From Hysterangium stoloniferum (Eukaryota > Basidiomycota > Agaricomycetes > Hysterangiales > Hysterangiaceae): a stretch of 64,000 nt of DNA. Below the pieces are notes generated by a model. That model was not told the DNA's origin and made no database searches. It saw nothing but the letters and a program-made list of their open reading frames with translations. The stretch is from NCBI GenBank assembly GCA_015178975.1, contig WHVD01000196.1:78919-142918 (forward strand). Direction: 5' to 3'. This document shows positions 22,510-35,261 of this stretch, one piece after another; position 1 is the first letter of the stretch, and each line of letters opens with the position of its first letter. The position numbers and the translations under genes were made by a program.

Positions 22510-24998
22510 TCAAAACCCTCGTCTAAGTCTGTCATTTTCCCTTCTCAGTCTTGTGTTCTCTTCTCTCATGTCTTTCAGATCACCAATGTACTCTTCCATT
22601 AAAGACCGAAGTTCGTGCTGGCAAACAAAATTATTATTTTGGATTTTGCTCCTTAAATAAAGGGTAACGTACCTTCCAATTACGACCCATTCTTAAGAGA
22701 TCCAAATGCAAACCCTGAATGTCTTCCCGCATTTCTCTTTGGTAATCATGAATCATGTCATTTACAAGTGCTCGTATTAGGTCTTGAGGTTGAGTCACAG
22801 ATCCTGTTGGTCCTCTGTCTTCCCCTTGCAATGATTGTGGCGGCGATGTTTGTATTGAATTCGAATCAGGCAGAATGTTGGGACGGCGTATGGGAGTCAT
22901 CGTCGACGCGGCCACGGAGAGCGGTAGAGGTCGTGCAGGGATGGTTCTTTCGTCTTCGTCATTTTCGTTATCACTAAATCCTCCTTGTATGTCGCTGTTC
23001 GATGAAATCGCCCAGCCGACGTGTTTGGCTTTATCACCTGCAGCCTCCGCAGATGTTGGCCCTCGTCCAGCTTCTAGCCACCGGTCGACATCTGGAGTTG
23101 GGAGATCTACATTGATTGGAATCGTTGGCTGCCAGATGGGTGCTTCTACCTCGATAGAATGAAGCTCGGGGGTCGGAGTGCGAGATGAGTTCTCTGTCAA
23201 TACTGCACTAGCTCGGCGACCAGAAAGCGAATTGACAGCTCGATTGACTGACGGTGACTTTGAGGCTGTTGGGCGTGCTGCCTTGAAACTAAGTGTACGC
23301 CCTTTAACGTCGTTAAATGAAAGCTGCGTGGTTGACGAAATAATAGTCTTCTTTGTACTTGGGGACGCGACTTTGAACGTGGTCGATTTCAGGGAGACGG
23401 CACGGGCACGGGTTGTTGATTTGGAAGATGGCAGATCATGAAGAGCTGCTGACGACCCGCTACGATCTGTGGTCGACGCAGTATCGGGCGCAAGCGAAGA
23501 TGTACAGGAGCTAGTAGAGTACCGTGACTTTGGAAGGGGAATATTCTCCGAACTTGACTTAGGAGGCTTTTTAACTCGTCCTGTATCTCCCATTAGAGCA
23601 TCCATTTGTACTTCGACATGGTATTAGTATTAACAGCGGCAACAGCGGTGTATTAAACGTTACCTGATACATCACCACTCTCATCATCTGTCACCGGAAC
23701 GGGTGCCTTTGGGGGTGAAAATGCACGTTGGGGTTTGTCAACAGCCTTTCGGTTTCGAGAGGGAGTTGCAGCTGCATGTTCCTTACTCCCCCGGCTTGAT
23801 GAGGTTACACGGCGGCCGAGGGATTTCCCGTTGGCATGATTAAGATCGTAGGGGGCTAAGGGAGCTGCGGCAGTAGTGGAAGGCTTTGCAGTAGATAAGG
23901 TTTTCAATCCCGAGGTAGTGGTTGGAGAGTGTTTGAGGCGATGCTGTAATACCTCAGCAAGGACGCTACAAAGAACCTCGATTACATAGACTGACCTGGA
24001 TTGATAGCGCCGTTATTCGCTCCCCCCTGTTTTCGCTATCAACACATATTATCCGGGTGTCGTCTTCTGATGAACGCCATTCCTTGAGAATAATTTTACC
24101 GCTCTCTGTGCCCAGTGCAAGAGATGCGCCATCCGCCGTAAATGTCATGGATGTGACCGGCACTTGTATGTGTATAGTCTTCAGTAAACTGTTGGGATGT
24201 TGTCAGTATGGAGCAGCTGATTTTAATTTACAACACGAACGCGCGATCCTTGTCTAAATCGATGAGAGCAATCATTCCCGAGTTAAAGGCAACAGCTGCC
24301 AGAGCTTTGCTGAAAGGACTACACGATATTGCCACTATCTGGCCAGGATTGGCGGCAAAACCTGTATTCTCCTTTTCAGTAAGTTGGATTGTTTTAATCG
24401 GAGCCGATGGACGCGACGTATCGTATACGGTCAGCGTCCTACCGGATCCAACCAACAATCTTGTCCGAGTATGGGGATGGAACCTGCATATAATGTTTCT
24501 TCCCGAGCTCGCAGAAGTTGGCGGGCTTTTCAGAACAGTCAAGGAGTTGTGGGACAGATTGTGTACGCATAGTGTCCCAGATATAGAGGAAGATGCAAGT
24601 AAACTCGCATCGTTAGACAATGATAGTGAGGCTATGGAAGACGAATGGCCTATCAAAGTGTTAGTGATTTTAGGAACATTAGATCCTAAACCCAGGACAT
24701 GGATAGAAGATCCTTGAGCAAATATTATGGTAGAGTTGTCCCGAGCTATAACCACCGGCTGCAATGGAAGCCTTTGGGGTGGATTGAATAATAGTTTCAC
24801 TTCGCCCGTATTGGGGGAGAATGCATGGATAGTGTCAGAAGAAATGACATAAAGCGTTTGATTGTCCGGGGACCACGTGTGCGCTTTAGAAACGACACAG
24901 GCTTGAAACCTTTGGGGTTCGTAAGGGGTCGTTAGCCGTTTCAACAAAGCTCCTTCAACTATCGCTAGTGTGGTTGCCGTTGTGGCGGCGAGAGACAT
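22510..24998 (-). CDS. NEDD1-like WD40 protein (gamma-tubulin targeting)
   Basis: Predicted homologue of NEDD1/GCP-WD, which recruits gamma-tubulin complexes to spindle pole and microtubules. Five exons (24998-24241, 24188-23996, 23952-23664, 23610-22673, 22617-22510) give about 761 aa. Residues 1-320 are WD40-type repeats (HTWSPDNQTLYVIS, SLSNDASLLASSSISG, TSMTFTADGASLALGTESG). A disordered Ser/Pro/Thr region follows. The C-terminal 90 residues are amphipathic helix with LVNDMIHDYQREMREDIQGL and, after the last splice, LRSLMEEYIGDLKDMREENT, resembling the NEDD1 gamma-tubulin-binding end. WD40 fold is clear; the NEDD1 name rests on architecture and the C-terminal helices. An ACGCGT box lies 116 bp upstream of the start. 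Confidence 0.75.
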
Positions 24999-25404
24999 TT
25001 AGACAATGAGGCGTTCGATGTCGTGGTTTATTCGTGAATACTCGTCCTCTTCTTCGTTTTGAGCCTCCTGATACCTGAAGTACCTCACAAAGACAAAGTA
25101 CAAGTAACAATTGACGCGTCTGGAAACGCGATCACGTGACACATGTACGTTACCTGCATAAATAACACGTTCACTCATTCATTCTTCAAAAAACACGGGG
25201 AAAATGACTGATATAAACGGACAACGCGGTATCTGGCGAAGAAAAGACAACCGAATACATCAACAAAGAAAATTATCCATCATAAAACGAGATGGAACAG
25301 CGATAGAGGTATAAAGAATGTGGCACGGGTACAGAACGACCCAGAAACTTTGCCGTCCATTTTAGAGAACGGCGATGCCAGCATACTGTGACTATGAGGA
25401 AATT
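24999..25404. promoter_or_regulatory. NEDD1-like promoter and septin B 3' flank
   Basis: Holds TGACGCGTC (ACGCGT core at 25114-25119), AACGCG near 25126 and CACGTGAC near 25133. These lie upstream of the leftward NEDD1-like gene. MCB-like and E-box cores are seen; function is inferred from position. Confidence 0.35.
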
Positions 25405-26741
25405 TTACGCATTAGGGCCCGAAGGTCTGGCGGAGGAAGACGCATCCTTAAGAGCAAGCAACTGTTGTGAGCGGAAAGCCTCATAATGAATCTGAGCCGT
25501 CGTCTCGATCAAGTCTTGAAGATGGGTTCTGATGTGACCATAAGAGTGCGGGGTATCACCAAACAGAAAGGAACGCACCTAGTTAAGAAATTTCTCAGAT
25601 AGACGAACTCGCAGTGTCTTTCGTCCTCCACGTTGATGACACCCCAGCGGTTCTTCCTTCCACGGACCGGTCGGCCATCAATAATCACGTTGCGCTCGGA
25701 GCCCACAACGGCAAATGGAATCATGTTCTACAGAAATATTCAATAAATAGGCGCCCTGTGTAAAATTTTCTACGCACCCTAATTTGTTCGTTGAGCTGGA
25801 TCTCTTCATCGTCATTCTCATCGGTGTCGAAGGGATATAAACGGATGTTGTGGTAAATGAGTTCCGCCCGAATCTGATAAATGCATTAAGTCAGGCACAC
25901 CAGGATAAGATGAGAACTTAATTACTTTTTGCTTGAAGGCCTCTCTTTCTTCCAGTGTCAACGAATCGGCCTTGGCAATGACAGGGACGACGTTCACTAC
26001 CTCGCTAAGCTTTTTCATGACAATGACATCAATAGGACGCAGTGAATGGCCCGTTGGATTGATGAAGAATAAAGCGCAGTGGATACGCGTGTCCTGGATG
26101 TAGCGATCACGCTTAGCAGTGAGTTCCTTACGAAGGTAAGCACTGTGTTGGTCCTATAGTAGTACTATCAGCAAGCAAACTACATTGAGCTAAAGAAGTA
26201 TAAGACCTTGATGTACTTGACAATGGGATCCCAGCTTAAGATAGGAATTAGTGGGGACACGGACCGGACATGATAAATAAGCCTTACCAGTTTTCATTGT
26301 TGACTTGGTCACCATACCCGGGCGTGTCAACAATGTTGAGCCTCAACTTGACACCATTCTCTACAATTACTGAATAACAAAGTGCGTAAGCACCCAAACA
26401 GCCAACGCAAATTATGAAGAATACCATGAGATACAGTTTGGATTTCCGTCGTCTGGCGAACAGGTTCGTCAGCCTCAAGACGTCCTTTCGAGTCGATCAA
26501 GTGGGAAGCAAAAATAGTGTTAATGAGCGTCGATTTTCCAAGACCGGTTTGTCCTTCACAGGGCGTAAGTTTAATGCCAACCGAACCGCAAGTTGCAGAA
26601 AATGGTGGATGAAAACGAACCAACAACAATAACATTGAACTGGAATCCTCGCTTCAAGAGTTTGTGCTCAATCTGGCGGGTAATAGAGTCAAACCCGACA
26701 TATGTTGCCGCACGGATCTCTTCAACTGCAGGGGTGGACAT
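25405..26741 (-). CDS. CDC10: Septin, CDC10 type (copy B)
   Basis: Second intact CDC10-like septin GTPase. Eight exons with the same intron positions and phases as copy A (6182-7529) join to about 320 aa. The start is ATG 26741 (MSTPAVEEIRAATYVGFDS), which aligns with the start of copy A; an upstream in-frame extension to 26834 has no counterpart there. Motifs GQTGLGKS, DTPGYGD and AKAD are all kept, and the end lacks a coiled coil. The copies differ at scattered residues (for example RLEADEP versus RFHSEEP, and ENDDEEIQLNEQ versus EDDPEEVTLNQQ) and much more in introns. The duplication is therefore not recent and both copies look maintained. Divergent from the PMP3-like gene, 120 bp apart. 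Confidence 0.93.
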
Positions 26742-26861
26742 GACGGTAGTACTTAAAGAGAGAGGGCGGAGACAGGAAGCTTCAGCCTTAGCCTTAGTTC
26801 GATCACACTTCCTGGCCGGTCCACAGTGGTCCACAGGCGGCTTTTCCTGATTCTAACTCCT

Positions 26862-27878
26862 ATGAATCGCCCCCAACAATTCACGAAGGTCGACCTGAAA
26901 CCAAAGAAATATCATGGTTATGCCTTTGTACTTTTCATATTTGGAACAATATTCCCTCCTCTCGGTTTGTCCTTTGCTGCATCGGAATTTCATCCGGGCT
27001 GATCTTGTAATCTCGAAGCTGTGGCCGCTCGCTTTGGCATTGGTGGCGACTTTTGGTTGAATCTAGTCCTTACTATCTGTGGCTACATTCCAGGTATGAC
27101 AACCCAGTACTAAAACTTGTGTGTTTGACTGGATGTTTGTTTGCTTTGCCACTAGGGCATGTTCACAATTTCTATATACAGGTTGGAGCGTAGTCTCCAC
27201 TGCTGCTTTCTTTCACTGAATAAGCAATTGTAGAATATCCGTAACAACAAAAATAACCGTCGCACACCCAAGTGGGCTTCTCGCTATGGTTTGGTTGATA
27301 CGAGCGAGATAGAGCGGAAGAAGCGTAAATCGCAGTGGGCCACTCGTTATGCTGATAGACTACCCCAATCCACACATGAAGGCCGCGACGTGGAGGAAGG
27401 ACAAATTGCCGCCGCATCTGCCGAGACGCTAAGTGAGCCTGCGGCTTCGTCTCAATCCCGCGCAGATGCATTATGGAATACGGATGATGAATCTTACTAC
27501 GGACGTGACCCAGCAGGCTCATCAGCGAGCGGTGGCCGCTGGCACTATCCAGCTAATTTTGATGATGCTGATGCATTACCCCCTCCCGGTGGCAAGAAAA
27601 AGAAAGTAAAGAAAGATCGATGGGCGAGAACTGAAGATGCCCGTCAAGGGGTTGGTTTGGATGACGACAAGAAAAAGAAGAAGAAGAAGAAAAAGAGTAG
27701 ACATGCAGAAGCTGAGAACGGAGATTTCATTAACCCGAGACGGTCGAGTTACGATTCCTCCAATATGGACGTTCCAGAGGGCCCAGAGGATCCAGAAGGG
27801 CGACAATATGGACCATCTCGCACGGAGGAGGTACCTGCTTTACAGCCAGGGCGCAACCTGTTTGAACATGAGTTTTAA
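26862..27878 (+). CDS. PMP3/UPF0057-type proteolipid with long basic tail
   Basis: Four exons (26862-26964, 27019-27093, 27156-27181, 27234-27878) join in frame to 282 aa. Residues 20-75 form the PMP3 core of two membrane helices: YAFVLFIFGTIFPPLAVAAR, then FWLNLVLTICGYIPGHVHNF. The family affects plasma-membrane potential and salt tolerance. Yeast Pmp3 is only 55 aa; here about 200 further residues follow. They begin NIRNNKNNRRTPKW and YGLVD, known from long basidiomycete members, and include a run of nine lysines coded by an AAG repeat (about 27669-27699) next to DDD. The tail is hydrophilic and probably cytosolic; its job is unknown. Confidence 0.85.
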
Positions 27879-28872
27879 TTCATGGAATATCGTGTACTTG
27901 TATAAATATTTATTCGTCGGGAAAAGAGGGGATACCATATATAACCATTACTTATAGACGATGAGCTTATCGTACAGTCCTTGGAAGTGCAATCTGAAAT
28001 GGCAGATTCTGAGGAGGAGGTTAGACCAATGGTATCACGCTGACCAGTTATCTTCGATCTAGCCGGCTGCACACGCTACTAGTAGCTCATGGGAAAATCA
28101 CACACTTTCGGATATCTGATCCCAGAGTACGCGATTAAATTAAAAGACCTCAATCCTACACTATAACCTCTAAATTAGCTTTCACCCAATTTTTTTAAAG
28201 TTACCAGCTGCAGTCACCTTGACATGTACTTCGATTCACGTGACGGAGCTTTTGGCTGCATATAAAGTTGAAATACTACAATACAGAGGTATCTGAGGTG
28301 TTAATGATGATATCTATGGTATCGCCATTAAAAAAATCAACCAATTAGTCAAGCTGGCTGCTTTTGAGCAACTCCCGAACCTTTGTTGTGATGTTGCTAG
28401 GACTGTGGTGTTGATGTTTCTCTGGCGCTGTTCCTAACTTTCTGGTTGTCTGAGACGGACGGTACAGAGTATTATCGCGACGACCCCGACTCTCTAATTA
28501 TAATGCTCATCGACAAGTTTACTGGTAAGCGGCTAACCGCATTTCTCAATCAATGCCTCGAGCCAAGCTTTATTACTCGCGTCGCATTCGATTAGAAGGC
28601 AGGTTCCAATTGGTCCAATTGGTGCTCACTGGGTAAACCGACCCAAACTTGTGCTGGCGAGCGTAATTCACATTGAAAATTGCCACGAATCCATGCGGCC
28701 CCCCGACGCTTCTTCAAACTTGATCACTCACAACCTATAGAATGCTTGCCAATCCTATATTTAGGGCAAATGTTGATCATCCTCGCTGGCATCTCATTCT
28801 CAAGGCCAAGAATATTTTACGGAAAGCTTGACAAGTTGAATCGAGTTTACAATATTCACTTCGATGTCCACG
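27879..28872. other. Intergenic before the glycoamidase gene
   Basis: About 1 kb with no supported gene on either strand. CACGTGAC near 28238-28245 and CATATAAAG near 28259-28267 resemble an E-box and TATA box, but no gene start follows closely. No RNA gene recognised. Confidence 0.35.
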
Positions 28873-31410
28873 ATGAATATTCTGTATCTACTCCTGCTCC
28901 ACTTTTCTGTTATTAAGCCTTTTCTGGCTGTGGCCTTTCGAGGTGAAAGATCTGCAGTCAACTCCCGCGACACCAGTGTTATTGCGCAACCTTTCGTTGA
29001 TTTCCAGGTCGTACAACCTCTGCCCCTGCCATCTGACGTTAAACAATGCACTGTGCAGCTCCTAGAGTAAGCTTCCAAGTATGGCTGTTTCCCAGCTTCT
29101 GACGCGTAAAACAGACGTAATTTTGCAAATTCGTTTGGAAAGTTAGTCTTGATTTACTTTTCATGGCATCTTCTCAAATTCATATGAATATATCAGTCCC
29201 GAGGTTATACAGTATATGTGCGTGAACTTCCCCGGAACGTGTGCAGATAAATAATATCTACATCTAGACCACCAACTGACTGTGGTACTCCCGGAACGTG
29301 GGCTGGTATAAGCCTTAACTGGACCGCTACCTCCAATGGTGTTAGTATGCATTTATTCAGTTGCATCATTGTGAACATGACAGACGTACATTTAGACCCA
29401 ATTTGATAGACTCAGCGCTATATCTTTTCATAACGTGGAAAGTGAGTGCTGTCGTAGGTCAAGATGTTGACACCAAGCTTACCCTTTCCAGTCTGGCGAA
29501 CTTCCACCCCGGAGCCATCCCAGGGATTAGGAATCATTTGGACATATTTGAAAGATGTTTCACGATACATGCCTCTTTTTGCCAAGCCCGGGACGTTGAT
29601 TCTTGACCTCAACAATATTGTGGACCCAACTCTAGGACTGGATGGAGAATACGACGGTATGTGTTGCGCATCTCCACAATCTGACCCGAAATGATTAGTT
29701 CATTTCCGTATAGTTCGTCTAAGTGCGACATTTTTTGCATCAGATGCGAAGCACCCACCTACAAAGTCATCTGACGCAATTATCCCCATCTCAAATCTTT
29801 CACCAGATATGGCGAACTATGTTTCTGTCCCACCTGCGTTTTCGGCGAGTGTGCTTGTCTATTGCCTCTCTTTGTTTTTAATAGCATTTTATATAGCTAA
29901 ATCAAACCTTCCCAATAAACACCGTGGAGGCATACGCTGAATTGTATGCCAGTGGGAACGGTAACGAAGAGTTCTGGGTACGTTGCCGTTGTCAAAATTC
30001 TTGGCATACCACTTATCACTGGTTAAATTAGTACTTCAATGTTGCAGACCAATTCTTCGGCGATCTTCCGCCAGACTTTGCATTTCCGAGAGGCCCTTTT
30101 CGAGAAGTACGCCTTCTGGTAGATGGCCAAGTGGCTGGGGTTGCCTATCCTTACGCCGTATTCTTTACAGGTGATAGCCAACTTCTGTCCATGATCCTCA
30201 TAATCTCATAGGTGGTCACATGAATAGGTGCTATCGTGCCACCTGCTTGGCGGTAAGTTACTAACCGTTGGTAGTAATTTATAGGTACTGAACACTCTCT
30301 AGCCCAATCACGTCTTACGGCGCACTGGACCTCCCAACATACTATATTGATCTTACACCTTTCGTGCCTATTTTAGCTGACGGCCTTCCACATAACCTTG
30401 CTCTTGACGTTGTTTCAGGCGAGAGCAACCACACAATCAACGATAACTGGTGAGGTCGATATCAGATAGTTTTTTAAGGACCCGTTATAATTCTTCATTA
30501 GGTTTGTTTCGGGCAATGTCCAGGTAAAAACACTCAAATCCACACCCTACGAGGGAAACTAATTGATACGTTCCCCTGGATAGGTGATCACCGATCCTTC
30601 TGGAAAACAAACCACAGGGAAAATAACAAAATACGACGTGACACCATTTGGTACTTCATCCGCTCACGCATCATCTGCGTCGAACGGAGATATTAATATT
30701 ACTGTCGACGCCACCCGATCGCTCAGAATCGAGTCTGACATCGTAAGCGGCAGCGGCAAGGAGACTCGCGTTGTCTGGCAGCAAGAATTATTGTACTCCA
30801 ACACACAATTCTACCTGGACAACTTTAACACGCAAAATGTGATCCAGTCAAGCAAAGGGACTTCGTTATCTACACACAACGGTGTTCCGGTAGTATCTGA
30901 CATCTTCGATTTTCCCGTGGAAATCGATTTCACCGCTGTGAGCAATGGATGTAAGGTTAAATTTTTTTTTGTGTCTTTGCCGTCAATTGACTTGGTTGTC
31001 TCTATAGTTGTCTGCTTTTTCGATCATTCATACCACCGCGAGCTATTACCCAGTCCCCTAATTACAGGGACAACTATTCAGGAGCGCCAGCTTGCCAGTG
31101 CGTTTACTCACATCGTCTTTGATGCCTGGTTACTAGGTTGACTATATCTACAGACGGTTCCCTCATCACTCTCCCGAGTGGGTCTAGGACGGGGCAAGGA
31201 TCGAACAACAATACATTTACTTATGTGGATCTGCGGGGAAATTCGTTTACTCGAAAGGTTAACGCGTCTAGCAATGTGATTTTGCTAGACCAGCAAGGCG
31301 GAAATCTCTCTCCTATACATAACCCCCATTCTGTTTCGCTGTCGCCTAACAAGGAAAGCTGGGCGGCAAGACTGCTTGGGGGTAAGAAAGACGTACACAT
31401 TCCTTCTTAA
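28873..31410 (+). CDS. Secreted PNGase A-type glycoamidase
   Basis: Peptide-N4-(N-acetyl-beta-glucosaminyl)asparagine amidase A family, which removes N-glycans from glycopeptides. Fifteen small exons (first 28873-29066, last 31154-31410) join in frame to about 594 aa. An N-terminal signal peptide (NILYLLLLHFSVIKPFLAVA) points to secretion. Family motifs: IWRTSTPEPS with WTYLKDVSRY; NTVEAYAELY then SGNGNEEFW and FNVADQFFG; REVRLLVDG; PITSYGALDLPTY; and FDHSYHREL near the end. Several exons are only 15-30 nt. The donor of the intron near 29845 is ambiguous (GC donor at 29845 or GT donor at 29851, both phase 0). Intact. Confidence 0.88.
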
Positions 31411-31603
31411 GTTCAGATTTCTCGGGAAATACGAAGTCCAGGAATTAGATATGTTCTGTAATCTCAAACTTTTTTTTGGACAAAATCTATGAAATCAAAA
31501 TTTATTCGTAAGTCGTGTTGAGACGACAAGTCGGTTTCGATCGACAGGTATATAATAAATCAATATATGATACTGACGGGAGTGGAATAGTCCCGTTCAT
31601 TGT

Positions 31604-34600
31604 TTAGAACAAACCCACTACCTTTCCAGTTTCGTCTAACCCCACTTCCCAGAATCCTGGCCTTAATTACTACGAGTCAGCAAATCTATGCAACTATCGA
31701 CGAGCGTTCCCATCTCTTACCTTGTCCCAAGACCGGGCATGGTCTGCATATCACCTAGCAGAGGGTATAAGAAACCAGCGCCGGCGGAAAGCCGAACGGC
31801 ACGGATAGGAATGGTAAAACCTATCAAATGTGAATTAACAGGCGCAAGTAGGTAGGTAAAAACACCTACCTGTGGGCGCGCCTTTTAGTGACGGGTTGTG
31901 GCTAAAGCTATACTGAGTTTTGGCGACACAGACTGTTAATTTCAAGTCAGTAAAGGCAAAAAATGTAACGTGGCATGCATCGAACTTGGCAGTTTATCGT
32001 AACCCTGCTTAGTGTATAGTTCCACCTGCTTGCGCGCCAACTCGCTGAGTTCGATCCCATCTGCACGATAAATCTCCTTGGCAATGGCCGTTATTTTATC
32101 TTCGATCGAAGTTTCCAAGCTATACAAGAATTTAAAGTTTGAAGGACCTTCGCAAACTTCGACCACGGCTTTCGCGAGGTTAAGAGCACCTGCGCCGCCT
32201 TGTGCCCAATGATTACTGATAACGGCAGCGTCTGCACCAGCGGCAAGAGCTTCTTGGCGAATAAGATCCAATTCTGCGGTTGTGTCCGTCCTGCCGAATG
32301 GGTGAGCCGAGAAGAACATTCAACAACGTAAAAACTAACGAGAACTGGTTAATGGCTACGACGACCTTTATGCCGAATTTACGCGAGTTCTCAATATGCC
32401 TGGCCAGGTTTTTGATACCTTCTTTCAGAGTCACAAGATCCTCCTTGACATAGCTTTCATGAAGAGCCTTTCCGGGAGTGACATCTGGGGCACCGCCATG
32501 CATCTTTAGGGCACGTGTAGTGGCAACAATGACCACAGCGTTAGGCTTAAGTCCACTGACGCGGCATTTAATATTGCAGAACTTTTCCATTCCCATATCA
32601 GCCCCAAATCCGCCTTCGGTGAGGACATAGCCTTGACGATCAGAAGAGTCACCTTCTTCTGTCCCAGCTAACTTTAGAGCTACGCGATCTGCTAGAATGG
32701 AAGAATTTCCATGGGCAATATTGGCAAATGGTCCAGCGTGTACGAACACCGGTGTTCCCTAAGGTATATTGAGTGTCTAATTAATGTTGTTGAGAAGCCA
32801 TACACACCTCTAATGTCTGCATCAAATTTGGCTTGATCGCATCCTTCATGAGAACGGCCAAAGCACCGCCAACGCCAATATCATCAGCGGTGATGGGATC
32901 TCCCTGCTTGCTCGTCGCAACAACCATAGCACCAAGTCTCAATAATAATGAAAGTTAAAAGCCAATTATTAATCTTTCGTCAGTCCATTTACCTTTCTCT
33001 CATATCAGCAAGACTATTGCTCAGTGCGAGTACTGCCATGCACTCGCTCGCAACAGAGATGTCAAACCCTGCATCGCGTTCGTGACCTTTTTCTGTGGGA
33101 TTTTGTCCAATGGATATCTTGCGTAGGAATCGATCATTTACATCAAGCACTCGGTTCCATGTGATAGTCTCAGGATCGACATCAAGACGCGCAAACCGCT
33201 TGATCTCCGCTGGGGTCAGGTCATCTGGGTTAGTTTTCGTGATTCCTAACTTCTGCAGGCGCTTGAACATCAAAGGGGCAAAGGTACGAGACCCTTTCTT
33301 CCCAGGAACGAGCCTGCTATAAAGGGCCTTATCCGTCTGGGTGGCTTCGTGGAACATCCTTGCATCTAGTGCAGCAGCTGGGCAGGACATTTTAGTGACA
33401 TTAAACTCTGACGTGGAATATAAATACCTAGAAGATTATTTGCAGCGGTCACGGCATGGATATCTCCAGTGAGATGTAAGTTAAACTTATGGCCGACATT
33501 CAACATTTGTCTCTAATGGAAAGTTTGATGAACTTACTTCATCCATGGGGATGACCTGACTGTAACCACCCCCAGCAGCACCACCTTTGATACCGAAAGT
33601 GGGTCCTTGACTAGGCTGCCTGACGCATGCGAATGATGGGCGGCCAAGATGAGCTCCAATGGCTTGAGCCAGACCAATTGTTGTTGTGGACTTGCCCTCT
33701 CCAAGTGGAGTTGGAGTTATGCTACAAAAAAAGCCTTTCAGAATAGAAAATTCTCAGTTGCATTTATATTTACCCAGATATCACAATGTATTTCCCATCT
33801 TTGCGGTGTTCCAGCCGCTTCAACACACTGAGCTCAACTTTTGCTTTGTACTTGCCGTAACTTTCAAGCTCATTGGGACGCAAGCCTAATTCCATGGCCA
33901 GTTCGGCAACTGGCTTTGGTACTTGAGCTTGAGCTATCTCAATGTCGCTAGTGACATGTGCCGTTGAGCATGTACACGATGCTATAACACAATACTCATA
34001 CCTGGGCACTTTGGGCAATATATCCAGCTTTAAAGGTCGAACACGGCACTCTCGAGATTTTTCAAATACATTCTCAGCGCTTTTCAGAGTGTTCACCATA
34101 AGCATGGCGACGGTCATGGGACCGACACCTCCTGGAACGGGGGTGATATGTGACGCAGTTAACACTGCAGAGTTAAAATCTACATCGCCAACCAGACGCT
34201 GACCCGTCTTTTTTGTTGCATCTGATAAGGTTGCTTGACCATTTTAAAATCAATAAGAATAACAACTTGTCCTACCTGGGATGTAATTTGTTCCAACGTC
34301 AATAACAATGGCACCAGGTTTAAGCCAATCTCCTTTAATCAGCTGGGGTTTGCCGATTGCAGCAACGAGGATATCAGCGCCTTTAACCTGGGTCAAAAAA
34401 GGCTGGATAGTAAATGTAATAATTTGGCAATAATGCGCTTAAACGAACAATGCTTTGTAAGTCCTTGGTCCGACTGTGGCATTGGGTTACAGTTGCGTCT
34501 CTTTTACGAAGCATAGCCGCCACTGGACTGCCTACAATGTCGCTACGACCTAAAACAACAGCATTGGCACCTGCGATCGATGCGCCAGTAGACTCGATCA

Positions 34601-35261
34601 GACTAATAACGCCTGCTGGAGTGCAAGGGTTAAATAGCGGCGATGACGCTCTTGATGATAAATGTCCAATGTTGTACGCATGAAAACTATTCTGGTTTAG
34701 GTAAAAGAACAGTGATGACTAAGGAATAAACTTACCCATCGACATCTTTTTCAGGACTAATAGCTTCAGTCACGATCCTCTCCTGCTCAGCAGTGACATG
34801 AGGGCCCAATGGCAGCTGCACTAAGATACCACTGATCGTCTCATCATCATTGAGGGACTTCACAGTCTTGACAATTTCATCCACGGTTGCGTCCTCGAGG
34901 AGATTCACGTGCTTGAACTTTACACCCACTTCTTCGGCTGCTTTTGCCTTCATGCGTACATAAACCGATGAATCGGGACGTGCGCCTGCCTGAACTATGG
35001 CAAGCTGAGGTTCGAAGCGCGGAAATTGTTCTCTAAGCTTCTTGATGCGGTCTGCAACACCATCACGAACAGACCTTCAGAGCAATAGTATGAGGTGAAA
35101 TATGGACGAAGGATGAGGAAAACAAACTTGGCTATGGCCGTTCCATCAATTATTTGAGCGTTGGACGAAGCACTCATTGAGCGTAATTCCCAAGATCGAA
35201 TTAATCTATACGGTGGATGAAGAGCGAAGACGCAAGAGAATGGCCGTCTCAGCGCTAACAT
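31604..35261 (-). CDS. ADE3/MIS1: Trifunctional C1-tetrahydrofolate synthase
   Basis: One protein with methylene-THF dehydrogenase, methenyl-THF cyclohydrolase and formyl-THF synthetase activities, feeding purine, Met and fMet synthesis. More than ten exons. The dehydrogenase/cyclohydrolase part shows [31 protein letters not shown] (dinucleotide domain [11 protein letters not shown]) and [11 protein letters not shown]. The synthetase part begins near [13 protein letters not shown] (ATP loop) and includes [37 protein letters not shown] and the end [15 protein letters not shown] then VVGLF. The first ATG (35261) adds 28 residues rich in Arg/Leu with little acidity, like a mitochondrial presequence; the next ATG ([12 protein letters not shown]) would give a cytosolic form. 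No break seen. Confidence 0.93.

Noticed and set aside
26742-26834. Upstream in-frame extension of septin B to 26834
   Set aside because: Copy A and the septin family start at the internal ATG; the extension is probably 5' UTR.
1739-35261. Serine/one-carbon metabolic cluster (SER1 and C1-THF synthase)
   Set aside because: The two genes are 29 kb apart with many unrelated housekeeping genes between; no sign of clustering.
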